A stretch of 64,000 nucleotides of DNA, taken from NCBI GenBank assembly GCA_033558025.1, contig JAUCEF010000018.1, positions 4,092,001 through 4,156,000 on the forward strand, in the 5' to 3' direction. The translations under genes and the position numbers were made by a program. Source of the stretch: Phytophthora sp. 'mugwort' (Eukaryota > Oomycota > Peronosporomycetes > Peronosporales > Peronosporaceae). The notes beneath the pieces were generated by a model. That model was given only the letters and a program-made list of their open reading frames with translations. It searched no databases and had not been told where the DNA came from. Numbering within the stretch: position 1 is the stretch's first letter; every line of letters starts with the position of its first letter. This document shows, piece after piece, positions 55,227 through 64,000 of the stretch.

Positions 55227-55513
55227 TCGCTTTGTCTTGCAGCATTGGTAGCGATTGAGAAGCTAATGAAAGGCTTCACGGACTTGGAACAAAAATGCAG
55301 CGGGGATGCCATAGTGTTAGTGTCAGAGGAAGGCACAGACTCAGAGAGTCTCTTGTATAATGTGGATAACCTAAGATTTTAAAGACGAACCCGTAAGATA
55401 ACTATTCACGGACTCCAAGAGTCAAATGTACTTTAAACAAGGCAAATGAACTCTTTACTTTAAAATCTGAACTGAATGTATTCTTTGTAAATGTATAGGA
55501 CTCAGTATCTAGC

Positions 55514-55715
55514 ATAATAGAGTCTAGTATATATAGCATACCTATTGACTGACGAAATACCAAAACCACTGGAAACTTTTGCGCCACACACTGCAGAAGC
55601 AAAACTCGCACCCGGTTCATAAACCGAGCTGCGTCAGCAGCCACAATCTTAAGATAATCGCGACCTCCACATGGCAGCGTATGATAGCTTAGTTTTGGAA
55701 CAATAAATTATTTCA
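55514..55715. other. unique sequence right of arm C'
   Basis: AT-rich (TATATATAGC near 55530). No gene; possibly the promoter of the next frame. Confidence 0.4.
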
Positions 55716-56279
55716 ATGATGCGTGGTGACGGCGTCTTTGAGTTGAGAATTTCCCACCTTGAAAAACGCTGGCGGGCGCACCAGGCCGCCGACGACCGCG
55801 ATGCTCGCCACGCCGGCTACGCCCAAGAAGCTTGCCGCGCCGCTGACGCGCACGGGTCGCTGTCGTCCACGGAGGGTCGCGCCGCTGTCGCCAAGAATCT
55901 CGCTGTGCTGCTGACGCAAGGTAACAACAGCGCGCACACGTTCACCGCGCCGCTGACGCCCACAAAAGAAAAAGACGAGCGCGCTCACGAAGCACGCCGC
56001 CCTGTCACAGACAACGACATGTCTTCCGGCAGTAGGCATGCGCGGCGTAGGCTGCGCAGAGGTGTCTTCAGCAAAGATGATCAGCAGGTTAACGACGGTG
56101 AAATCGGCGACAGTGACCACGCTGGTGACGACTATGGTGATAACGAGGAGATGGCCAGACATGGATCAAAATTCCAATTTAACACGCAACCGTCATCTAC
56201 CTATGAATTTATTCGACCGTCGCGAGATTTAGTTGTGGGTGGAGACTATGGCACGAAGCAGTACAAGGTCTACAGATAG
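55716..56279 (+). CDS. 187-codon protein, unidentified
   Basis: ATG 55716 to stop 56277-56279. Residues 1-95 are rich in Ala, Arg, His and Asp with an imperfect repeat (AADAHGSLSS / TAPLTPTKEKDE), helical in look. Residues 100-150 are charged (RHARRRLRRG, then acidic GDSDHAGDDYGDNEE). The end is FQFNTQPSSTYEFIRPSRDL ... YKVYR. No signal peptide or RxLR motif, and no domain recognised. Codon use is GC-rich like host genes in the first half. It may be the N-terminal part of a longer gene whose remains lie at 56584-57244. Confidence 0.4.
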   Translation: MMRGDGVFELRISHLEKRWRAHQAADDRDARHAGYAQEACRAADAHGSLSSTEGRAAVAKNLAVLLTQGNNSAHTFTAPLTPTKEKDERAHEARRPVTDNDMSSGSRHARRRLRRGVFSKDDQQVNDGEIGDSDHAGDDYGDNEEMARHGSKFQFNTQPSSTYEFIRPSRDLVVGGDYGTKQYKVYR

Positions 56280-56583
56280 CCGAGAGCATAAATCGCTATA
56301 TTTTCGATGGATTTTTTTTTTAATTGAAAGACAGCAATTAGCTCTGACGCTCCCGCTCTACTCTTTCGTAATGCGTGCAACGACGTTGATGGCTTTGATG
56401 GAGTAGCCAAGATACCCACAGATATGCATAATCTGCATGTCGGTCGCCAGTCAAAGAAGATTTTGTAGTTCATTGAAGACGGCGTCCAGCTGAGTGAGAA
56501 GCACGACGCTTTTCGCCTTCTGACCAGTAAACTTGCGAGCCCACCAGGTACTTCTGCAAGTTGCAGTTCAAGAAGGAGAAGGC
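56280..56583. other. no gene recognised
   Basis: Includes a T tract (56312-56323). Fragments of plus-strand coding (VAKIPTDMHNLHVGRQSKK) suggest continued decay of a gene between 56279 and 56584. Confidence 0.35.
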
Positions 56584-57244
56584 ATGTGCTTCCCATCTGA
56601 ATCCTGGATTCAGGCCGGCAACCGGGAGTCGGCTGTGCGCAAGAATCACGGGCGAGTTGTTGCATACATGCCGTCGTGCGCAAATCAGTGCTTCAAGGTG
56701 TAGATGTTCTTTCTGAAAGAGCCCACGGAGAAGTTCAAGTGGGCGAATAAGGTGGACTCTATCAACATAATGTTGGAGGCAACTTCGACCGGTGTGCTAA
56801 TTCAGCGGCCGGGCAGCGTGGTTTGCCTAAGCAATTTGACTCACCACGGTGCATTGCTGGTGTACAAACCGGGGACACAAGATAAAGGCCGATGTGACGC
56901 CTTGTTTGGGGACGTCGTCGTGCGCGCTGCCGACAGAATGGACTCGTTCCAGTACGTGGCCCAAACAGCTTCTGGATCTAGGCGGTGGTCTGTCGAGGTA
57001 TGACAGTACGTGCTTTCAGCTTTCTGCGCAATGGACGACACTGTTTAGGACCCTGAGTTCTTTGAAGACGAGAAGGCGAGTTTCATATCTTCAATGAACC
57101 TTGAAGACGACTTTCTCAAAGCGCAAACTGGAGCTCGGCGAAGCATGATAAGCGACGAAAGCGCGTCACGATGATAGCGAGATCGTGAATCACAAGAAAA
57201 AAGGGCTGAAGACAACGAAAAAGAAGGCGAGGACGACAACAAGT
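56584..57244 (+). pseudogene. decayed gene, unidentified family
   Basis: One plus-strand frame runs through ESWIQAGNRESAVRKNHGRV, a stop at 56701, then MFFLKEPTEKFKWANKVDSI ... PGSVVCLSNLTHHGALLVYK ... ADRMDSFQYVAQTASG. Further stops at 57001 and 57045 precede an acidic/lysine-rich end. Because the frame stays coherent across four stops, it is an aged gene rather than chance. The PGSVVCLSNLTHHG stretch recalls cupin/JmjC-like beta strands, but I would not assign it. Confidence 0.4.
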
Positions 57245-57330
57245 AGGTTCATAATTCTGATCGAGATCGTCTTCAAATAGAGTTTCTTTGTTCCACCTGT
57301 TGGGCAGCCCCAGTTCGCCTAGCACCGCAA

Positions 57331-57378
57331 TCCCTTAGAAGGATGAAACACGCTTCCGTGTTTCATCCTTCTGAGGGA
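57331..57378. repeat. 22-bp hairpin with 4-nt loop
   Basis: TCCCTTAGAAGGATGAAACA CG pairs with CGTGTTTCATCCTTCT GAGGGA around CTTC, with one mismatch in 22. It may be a MITE remnant or an RNA structure. Confidence 0.85.
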
Positions 57379-58225
57379 TTCTTGCATAACGTCAACATGC
57401 TAAAGTCATGTTGAAGTTAAGTTTTGTAGCCACCATTTCACGTTTACTTCATGCAGCCCCAGCTCTCCACTACCGAATTTGGGCAATCTAACAGCGCTAG
57501 AGGTGTCTTCAAGTACAAATGTTTTAACGTCCACAGATCCAAGTTTAATGTAGTATTGATTGTTTGGGATCACATAAATTAGGTTTTGGACAAAGTGATT
57601 GCAGATCAAATTCATATACCCTTACTTTCGAAATGCAGCCCCAGTTCTCAGATTCATTTTTCACTTCTATCTGACCGAATATCACTAGCTTATTAAACAC
57701 GTCAGCTACCCTCAGCAGCGCGATTATGTCGTAACTTGTTGTGGTGGGCTCGATCGTACGAACTGCAACGACAACTCAGGCAACTGTCAGAAGGACCATA
57801 GATGGCTGGGACACCGCCTTTGACTCTTCACATCGTCAAGCGTGTTTGACAGACTTGCATCGTGACACGTCCTGTTCATTCTTAACCGAGCAGCACCAGC
57901 TCTGCATTTACAGATGAGAATATGACTGTTGAGGGACTGAGTGCCTGCATTAGTCTACTCACAACGTACCAACCTCGATTTTATTAAAATGGGATATATG
58001 TTGTCGTTGCAGTATGTTTTATATCTACATTTCTAGCGCCGGGACGCTGTATGAGGGTTGAAAACTTGTCCAGAACGACGACAGTAATACTGCGGTTGGC
58101 TAGTGTCGCTCGTCCGTTTAGCTCCATCGTTCCACGAGTCGCCATGGCGTACACGGTGTGTACACAGTAACCCAATTTCCACCCCAACTGGCAAGGGCTT
58201 GAGAGTGCCGGCATATGTGATAGGT
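57379..58225. other. no gene recognised
   Basis: CAGCCCCAGTTC-like 12-mers recur in the same orientation near 57308, 57453 and 57635. AT-leaning sequence, no coding frame with a recognisable motif. Confidence 0.4.
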
Positions 58226-58613
58226 GACCTATCATAGGTCTGCTATTCGATGATAGTTGCTGACCAGGACTTAATTGCAGGTTGACCCTCCCTCTCAGCC
58301 ATGCCCTCCGAATAATGTTGAGGGGAAAATAGTGCTGGAATATTTGTATGAAATAGCGTATTTTTCAGTAAACATGAGCAACATAAATAACTTACGCCCA
58401 CCGTTAAGCATTACGTTGCTCCCCATGATGTACAAAATTTAAACCACGCTGCTGCCGCTGTTCAGTGTGCATGATGGCGTCTTACTTACGCAGCAGCCTT
58501 ACCACCTAATTGCTGAAAATAAATCTCCTACGCTGGTGGGGTGAACGTCATGAACGCACCTAAGTGATACGTCGGTAAGTGGTGCGACAGTGCAATTACC
58601 TAGCAATTATGTA

Positions 58614-60124
58614 CAGAAATTTCCCCCACTTCCGACTTCGGTACTTTGTTGTTACTTCAGAGGAAATTGATTATTGGAGGTCATATTTTCTACAAGTGAA
58701 GTTGGGACGCGCGCAGTACGATCTCGTGTCGTCGCCGTAGCTGCTGGAACAGTAGTCGTAGATGCCATTGGAGATCACTGCCGTGTGCGAAAACAGTTGC
58801 GTATTGTGTTGGTCGCCTTCATCTCCTGACAGATGCTTCGCTCCACTCCATAGCCTGCCGTTGGTCAACTGTATAGGCATTCTTACCGATCGGTTCGTGG
58901 CGCTTTGATCAGACACCAACTCGAGCTGTCTGCGGCGATAGCGCTGCTTGAAGGCCGCTATTATACCAGCATCCATAGGTTGTAGGAAGGCCGTAGTTGT
59001 TGGGAGGAAGCTTGCGCACCTGCACGTTGGTGAGCACAAGATCTCCCGGCGAAGGGTATGAAGCGTTGTCCAAAAGCAGCAAGATGAGTCAATCTTCTGC
59101 GCGCATGCCTCGGTCAAAGTTGTAGAGCCACTCCTGGAAGATAGCCCCCTCATCCATGCATTTTTGCTCTTCCTGTAATGAAAGCCAACTCCTCAGGCTT
59201 CTTGTTGCGGAAGCATCGGGGTTCTCCGCTCGACCCAAGTACAGCACTGGCAGTGGGTCCGTGTCGTCAGCGTTAGTCGTGAGAGCTAGAGTAATTACTT
59301 TTTGTTTTTCTTGATGCCCTTTATCTTCTTCGAGCAAATTGAGCGAATCGGCGCCATATCGTAACAACGTCCTGTCTCATCCATATTATAGATGTCAGAT
59401 GAAGAGTATAGATCCGCTAGTTCTTGTAAGCTGTGAAGCCCTTCTTGAACCACCTGATGGATGGCGGACGCCGCTTCGCCGTGCAACCGACGAGATTTCA
59501 GGCCGTGTCGGCGCATGAAGCGCGAGTGCCAGTCGTCCGAGAGACGTAGGTCCCAGGCGTCACACAACTGGACCTGGAGATCCCGAGCCATTCTCTTGAT
59601 CAGCTTGCGAGACAAATAGAGGTTCTGCTCTTCGTATTCCCGAATCCACTTGGCCAGCCGATGCTCCAACCTCAACGAGATAACGTTCAGCGGTTTTCGC
59701 CGCGAGCCGTCCCCGTACGTGTCGCTCTTGATGCGCACAGAGCTGCGTAGAATGTCACTTATCGTGTTACATGCAGGTGTGGAGAGGAAGCTGGAAGGTA
59801 GAGGCTGCCCACGCTGTGAGTTCGGCTTGGGTCATGGAGGGACACTCGGCCGACTTAGCGATAACTTGGCGCTTCTGCGCAATGGGCATCCAGCGTGCCA
59901 TGTTAGTGTTGAGCGGAGGAGTGAGTCTTGCTTGAGAGTGCAAGGTGCAAAGTGAACTAGATGCATGCAAAGCTTACGTAACCCGCGCGCGGTGTCTGCT
60001 CCATTTTCCCGCCCTCGGTCGGATCTCAAATGGGGAGGCGAGCATGTGACCTCCAGGACATAATATTATCATTGGCACACAGGTTATTATTTGACCGCAG
60101 TGTCGGAAGTGAGGGAAATATCTG
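58614..60124 (-). mobile_element. Tigger/pogo-like transposon, 1511 bp, with TIRs and TA duplication
   Basis: Left end CAGAAATTTCCCCCACTTCC (23-bp terminal repeat, 58614-58636); the right end (60102-60124) is its reverse complement with two mismatches. TA flanks each side (58612-58613, 60125-60126). The related sequence at 37581-37590 reads TATGTATTTG with a single TA: the empty site. Boundaries are therefore exact. Confidence 0.93.
58671..59901 (-). pseudogene. Tigger/pogo-like transposase (CENP-B HTH + DDE_1), degraded
   Basis: ATG at 59901 (MARWMPIAQKRQVIAKSAEC) opens a helix-turn-helix and stops at about 59780. After a frameshift the frame 59738-59295 has RLEHRLAKWIREYEEQNLYL, DWHSRFMRRHGLKSRRLHGE (CENP-B-type second HTH) and IYNMDETGRCYDMAP (first aspartate). 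ITLALTTNADDTDPLPVLYL is in the next frame (59089-59367). LLDNASYPS-like sequence (second aspartate, near 59070) and TAFLQPMDAGIIAAFKQRYR (third) lie in the 59153-58671 region. Three frame breaks. Confidence 0.78.
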
Positions 60125-60499
60125 TATTTGTAACGCCAACCTCTTCCGTACAAGTATTGACTTCGCGGTAGAGCTAGAATCTCACTGCACTGGTATTTCC
60201 GGGCGGCCTGCTCTCAGTGACTCAACCGGACCAGAAAGCGGAGACGTTGCAGCGCATGTCTAATGGGGCTTTCGAGCAATATAATCGCAGCGGGTTCGGT
60301 GCTGGTTGGTGCACACATAACGGTCCCGGTGCCAAGGATACCCCCTCCTACTAACCCAACTTCAGTAATACCAAGGCGACGATTGGCTAGTCACTTCAAC
60401 TTCAACTTCTCGCGGCAAGTTATTTTAAGGGATCCGTAACCGGTCTACGAAACCCCTTGGTCGCATTTGCTGGTGCAACGCCACAGCATGGCAGCCTCT

Positions 60500-60895
60500 T
60501 CGACCCTCATCACTCTCCTCATTCTCGAATCCGCCTCAAGAGTCTTAAGCCCCTCCAAGAACCACCACCACCACCTCATTCACTATGGGCCGCAAGGACA
60601 ACAAGCAGCAGCAGAAGGAAGAGAAACCCGCCGCTGAGAAGAACGCCGGCAACGCCAAGGGCGGCAACAAGGAGCAGCCTGCCAAGGAGGAGAAGCAGAA
60701 GGGCGGCAAGAAGGGAAAGAAATAACCTCGACATCTCCAACCCGTCAACGCCATCCAACACAATAGCCACAATGAACCCTAACATCATAGAGTATCAACA
60801 CGGATGACGATGCTTTCCCACAACGGTTTTTCACTTATTTTTTTTGTTCTTGGGTAGTACTGTACTACTAGTACATGCGCCGTGATACCGCGATC
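60500..60895. repeat. inverted repeat arm D (left)
   Basis: Reverse complement of 63604-64000 at x to about 124500-x, with one extra base near 63618. It includes the lysine-rich gene and the GATCGCGGTATCAC border. The arm may extend left of 60500 if the right arm continues beyond the window. Confidence 0.92.
60585..60725 (+). CDS. 46-residue lysine-rich protein (copy D)
   Basis: Starts MGRKDNKQQQKEEKPAAEKN; differs from the B copies at residue 6 or 7 region (Asn for Lys) while the remainder is the same, although the surrounding DNA has diverged. The same CCACCACCACC leader precedes the ATG. Confidence 0.6.
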   Translation: MGRKDNKQQQKEEKPAAEKNAGNAKGGNKEQPAKEEKQKGGKKGKK

Positions 60896-61052
60896 AATAA
60901 GTGAGACTCTTTACTCTCACTGAGAGCGTGTTTAGACCTAATCAATGCCGACGACTTTGTAAACGATGCAGCTCTGTATCCATAGTGTGAGGGCGTCAGA
61001 CTCGTGCTAGAACTTCAAGCAGTTCCAAACACTGCTGTGTGTTAATCCCTCT

Positions 61053-61315
61053 TCAAGGTGCCGTCTGGGCCTTAATCTTGTTGTCCTCGCGAAGTTGCAG
61101 TTGACGGCGCAAGATCTTACCCGACATGGTCTTCGGCATGATGTCCACGAACTCGACTTGGCGGACTCGCTTGAACGGAGCGACCTTCTCGCTCACAAAC
61201 TTCTGAAACTTTTCCTAAGTACTCGAAGCGCGTTCCCGCAGCACCACAAACGCCTTCGTGAGCTCCTCTTCGGACTCCAAGTATTTCCCACAAACTCCGC
61301 TTTGGGTGCCGCGCC
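61053..61315 (-). pseudogene. 4CL-like C-terminal fragment (copy D)
   Basis: KYLESEEELTKAFVVLRERA, an in-frame TAG, then KVAPFKRVRQVEFVDIMPKT MSGKILRRQLQLRED and a normal stop at 61053-61055. It keeps the A10 lysine region that B and B' have lost by a one-base deletion. Confidence 0.75.
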
Positions 61316-61912
61316 TATCCGAATACTGTTCGTGACGGATCTTCAGGCACGCTACACCCGAACACGGAATTGAGGGTGAAAGATCTCGAGACGGGGGAAG
61401 ATTTGCCTGCGAACAAGACCGGAGAGCTACTATTCCGCACTCCAGCCATGATGAAAGGCTATTACAAGAATCCCAAAGCTACACGAGCTGCTCTCACGGA
61501 GGATGGATTCCTTTGCACGGGTGACCTGGGCTATATCGACGAAGATGGCTACATTTTCATCGTTGACCGACTCAAGGAGCTCATCAAGTACAAGGGTCAT
61601 CAAGTAGCACCCGCTGAAGTGGAAGACGTGGTCAACTCGCATCCTCTGGTCGCTGATTCCTGCTGCGTGCGAGGTCGCAACTTCAAGTCAGGCGAAGAAA
61701 TCCCCATGGCCTTCGTAGTACTGAAGGAAGGGGAAGCGTTGACAAGTGAAGCACTGATCGAGTATGTCGCTGCCAAGGTGGCAAGTTACAAACGTGTGCG
61801 TGAGGTAGAATTTATCGATGTCATCCCAAAGAGTTTGTCAGGTAAAATCCTGCGACGTAAGCTGCAATTGCTACAGGACAAGAAGATGGCTACAACGCAG
61901 AGTCAACTGTAA
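61316..61912 (+). pseudogene. 4CL-like C-terminal domain, intact frame but no N-terminus (copy D)
   Basis: From about NTVRDGSSGTLHPNTELRVK onward an uninterrupted frame covers [60 protein letters not shown] and the catalytic-lysine region PKSLSGKILRRKLQLLQ, stop at 61910. The adenylation core is absent; instead it meets the opposite-strand 4CL fragment head to head at about 61315. It supplies what the next gene lacks, as expected in a tandem array broken by rearrangement. Confidence 0.8.
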
Positions 61913-62099
61913 ATGTTACACGTACTCAAACGTAGAAATTCCGTGACCTTGCGATGTTGGTGTCAACTGGTAGCGTTGTATCGCGAGGGAAAGACCCATA
62001 GTGGTTCCCTTCATACGTATGATTCCACGCACGTCCAATCTAATGGCCAAGTACATGCACTTGCTGATTTGCTCGCTTCCCTCCAGCGCCCTCTCTTTT

Positions 62100-63603
62100 A
62101 TGATCTTCACATCACCGTATCCGGATGTCACGATCCCGAAAGGGAAAAGTGTGTGGAATATGCTGGAACTGCATGCACGAGAGCGTGGGGATCAACCTGC
62201 ATTCGTGTGTGGCATCACGGACAAGGTGTTGACTTTCGCGGAGACGCTCAAGAAAGCTGAGGCTTTAAGTGCCGGGTTAGCGGCACGTGGCGTTCGGAAA
62301 GGAGACGTATGTTTGGTGGTTGTGTTTGTTCTTAAGGAGGGAGACTCATGTGTATCCATCATGCCCACAGACCGTCATCCTGCATTCCTTCAACTGTATC
62401 GAGTACCCTGTGGTCTTCTTTGCGCTCAACCGAGTCGGTGCTGTCTGCTCTCCTTCACCAACTCTGTTCAATAGCAACGAGCTGGCTCATCAGATAGAAA
62501 TTGCCAAGGTGAGTGAGTCGAAAGAGGTGGCGCTTCACGTTAATGCAGCGTACTAACTCTTTTGATCCCTAGGCGACTGCGATTATCGGCCACAAAGCGT
62601 TGGCCAAGGTGGTTGTCGAAGCTGCCCAAGGTCGAGGTATCCAGCCCCAGCGCGTGTTTGTCTTTGGTGAAGGTGAAGACTCCATCACAGCCGAATCACT
62701 TGAGCAAGTTAACACCAAGGGATCTGACGAACGACGACAACTCCGTCCTAACAGTTTGTCGTATCCGATATTCTGTGTAGGGACCTGATTGCGTTGGATC
62801 TGCCTTTGACGGTGCCACCGATGGACCCGATGGATGTCGTCACGCTCCCATTCTCAAGCGGAACGACAGGACGCCCCAAGGGAGTGGAGCTCACCGGGTA
62901 CGCGATGCTTGCCACGTCTGCTCAGCTCGCCGCGCAGGAGGAGGATCTACCGTATTTCCTCGGCGTGCTGCCGTTCTTCCACATCCTGGCGGCGCTGCTG
63001 TTCCACGCAACGGTATTTAAAGGGCTCGCGCTGGTCGTTCTCCCGCGCTTTGAGCCCGAGACGTTCTTAAGCGCCATTGAAAAGTACCGCCTGGAGAAGC
63101 TCACGCTCGCGCCTCCGCTCGTCCAGTTCTTGGCGACGCACCCCATTGTCGACAAGTTTGATCTCTCGAGCGTTAAGGTCATCTCCTCTGGAGGTGCGCC
63201 CATGAAGAAAGAAGTGGAGCGTGCAGTGGAGAAGCGTATCAGTGGTGCTCGAGTGATCCAGGGCTACGGCATGACCGAATTCGCCGGGGGCGTGGCCAAT
63301 GGGAGTCTTCACAACTTCCGAGCTGGTTCAACGGGGCGTTTGCTGCCGAATGTCGAGATGAAAGTCAAGAGCCTCGAGATGGACCAAGACCTGGCTGCGA
63401 ACGAGACCGGCGAGCTACTGTTCCGGACGCCGTCGATGATGAAAGGGTACTACAATGACCCCAAAGCCAACCGTTTGACGTTCACTAAGGACGGCTTCAT
63501 GCGCACGGGTGATATCGGGTACATTGACCAGGATGGCTACGTGTTCATTGTGGATCGTCTCAAGGAGCTGATCAATTACGAGGGGCTCGAGGTGGCTCCG
63601 GCT
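62100..63603 (+). CDS. 4-coumarate:CoA ligase-like acyl-CoA synthetase, 3' end truncated
   Basis: Exons 62100-62306, 62371-62508, 62573-62703 and 62781-63603. Introns 1 and 2 (64 bp each) are GT-AG; intron 2 has a TACTAAC branch site. Intron 3 (62704-62780, 77 bp) starts GCAAGT and ends GTGTAG, a GC-AG intron whose removal restores the frame (SLE|DLIALDL). Motifs: MIFTSPYPDVTIPKGKS start, ILHSFNCIEYPVVFFALNRV, AMP-binding LPFSSGTTGRPKGVEL, VIQGYGMTEFAG, TGELLFRTPSMMKGYYNDP, TGDIGYIDQDGY, FIVDRLKELI. These enzymes make CoA thioesters from carboxylic acids via acyl-adenylates; the natural substrate in oomycetes is not inferable. At 63603 the gene runs into an inverted repeat: about 95 codons with the C-terminal catalytic lysine are lost and 22 unrelated codons follow. 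In-frame ATGs upstream (62019) exist, but 62100 gives the family-typical N-terminus. Confidence 0.8.
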
Positions 63604-64000
63604 GATCGCGGTATCACCGGCGCATGTACTAGTAGTACAGTACTACCCAAGAACAAAAAAAATAAGTGAAAAACCGTTGTGGGAAAGCATCGTCATCCGT
63701 GTTGATACTCTATGATGTTAGGGTTCATTGTGGCTATAATGTTGGATGGCGTTGACGGGTTGGAGATGTCGAGGTTATTTCTTTCCCTTCTTGCCGCCCT
63801 TCTGCTTCTCCTCCTTGGCAGGCTGCTCCTTGTTGCCGCCCTTGGCGTTGCCGGCGTTCTTCTCAGCGGCGGGTTTCTCTTCCTTCTGCTGCTGCTTGTT
63901 GTCCTTGCGGCCCATAGTGAATGAGGTGGTGGTGGTGGTTCTTGGAGGGGCTTAAGACTCTTGAGGCGGATTCGAGAATGAGGAGAGTGATGAGGGTCGA
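63604..64000. repeat. inverted repeat arm D' (right, runs off window)
   Basis: It begins GATCGCGGTATCACCGGCGC directly after 4CL codon GCT and mirrors 60500-60895. The junction shares the bases TGA with the 4CL sequence (GCTGA), a possible microhomology. Confidence 0.92.
63775..63915 (-). CDS. 46-residue lysine-rich protein (copy D')
   Basis: Mirror of 60585-60725, identical protein. Start codon 63913-63915, stop 63775. Confidence 0.6.
   Translation of the reverse strand: MGRKDNKQQQKEEKPAAEKNAGNAKGGNKEQPAKEEKQKGGKKGKK

Larger units (their letters stand above)
49146..55513. repeat. inverted repeat arm C' (right), 6.4 kb
   Basis: Reverse complement of 41848-48215. The outer border at 55513 coincides with the end of the 4CL tail in the left copy; beyond it the sequences differ completely. 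Confidence 0.95.
58226..61912. repeat. diverged direct copy of the 37193-39104/41610-41852 segment
   Basis: 58226-58613 follows 37193-37586, 60127-60895 follows 37587-38370, and 60896-61912 follows the 4CL fragments. The copies differ by many substitutions and small indels, much more than the palindrome arms. This copy lacks the MULE and carries a Tigger-like element instead. Confidence 0.85.

Noticed and set aside
20543..55513. palindromes as missed-adapter long-read artefacts
   Set aside because: Not fully excluded, but the arms have private single-base differences and the loops are unique sequences of 0.4-1.9 kb, which such artefacts do not create.
62700..62790. frameshift mutation in the 4CL-like gene
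   Set aside because: A GC-AG intron of normal length removes the break exactly; a mutation is not required.
1..64000. CRISPR array or bacterial operon
   Set aside because: No regularly spaced short repeats with unique spacers; genes have introns and eukaryotic domains.

Overview
The window looks like a repeat-rich stretch of an oomycete nuclear genome, most likely Phytophthora or a close relative. The evidence is eukaryotic genes with short GT-AG introns, a 4-coumarate:CoA-ligase-like (4CL) gene in degraded tandem copies, chromodomain Ty3/gypsy elements, and PIF/Harbinger, pogo/Tigger-like and MULE DNA transposons. Species assignment is inference; no rRNA or tRNA marker gene is present.

Region by region. 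1-3.0 kb holds three ordinary host genes: the 5' part of a Rad60/NIP45-like SUMO-like-domain gene (minus), a two-RRM protein with a highly acidic N-terminus (plus), and a small GST-C-domain protein resembling AIMP3/EEF1E1 (minus). 3.0-9.2 kb is transposon debris. A 4.6-kb pogo-like element with 5'-CACCGTTCACCC termini and TA target duplications is split by a Harbinger element. 10.5-17.9 kb is a decayed virus-derived insertion of Polinton-like-virus/Maverick type: double-jelly-roll capsid-like protein, basic virion-like protein, possible penton, A32-type packaging ATPase and a fibre with a Peptidase_S74-type chaperone. A second pogo-like transposase lies inside it. 18.0-20.0 kb is a second Harbinger gene pair.

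20.5-55.5 kb is a chain of very large, nearly identical inverted duplications: A/A' (20543-24170 and 26033-29659), B/B' (29899-37013 and 37422-44536, spacer about 408 bp) and C/C' (41848-48215 and 49146-55513). B' and C overlap, so 2.7 kb exists three times. The arms carry a chromovirus-type gypsy element in pieces, a MULE that interrupts a 4CL pseudogene, and a 46-codon lysine-rich gene. 55.7-57.3 kb holds two unrecognised decayed genes. 58.2-61.9 kb is a diverged direct copy of the B' flank, lacking the MULE but carrying a 1.5-kb Tigger-like element with perfect TA duplications. A 4CL gene (62.1-63.6 kb) reads coherently through four exons if one intron uses a GC-AG donor, but its last about 95 codons are cut off by a fourth inverted-repeat arm (63604 to the window end).

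Most coding matter here is mobile and broken. Intact host genes are confined to the first 3 kb. The 46-codon lysine-rich gene is the only other frame kept intact in all its full copies. The two segmental copies act as mutual empty sites for their transposons, which allows relative dating.
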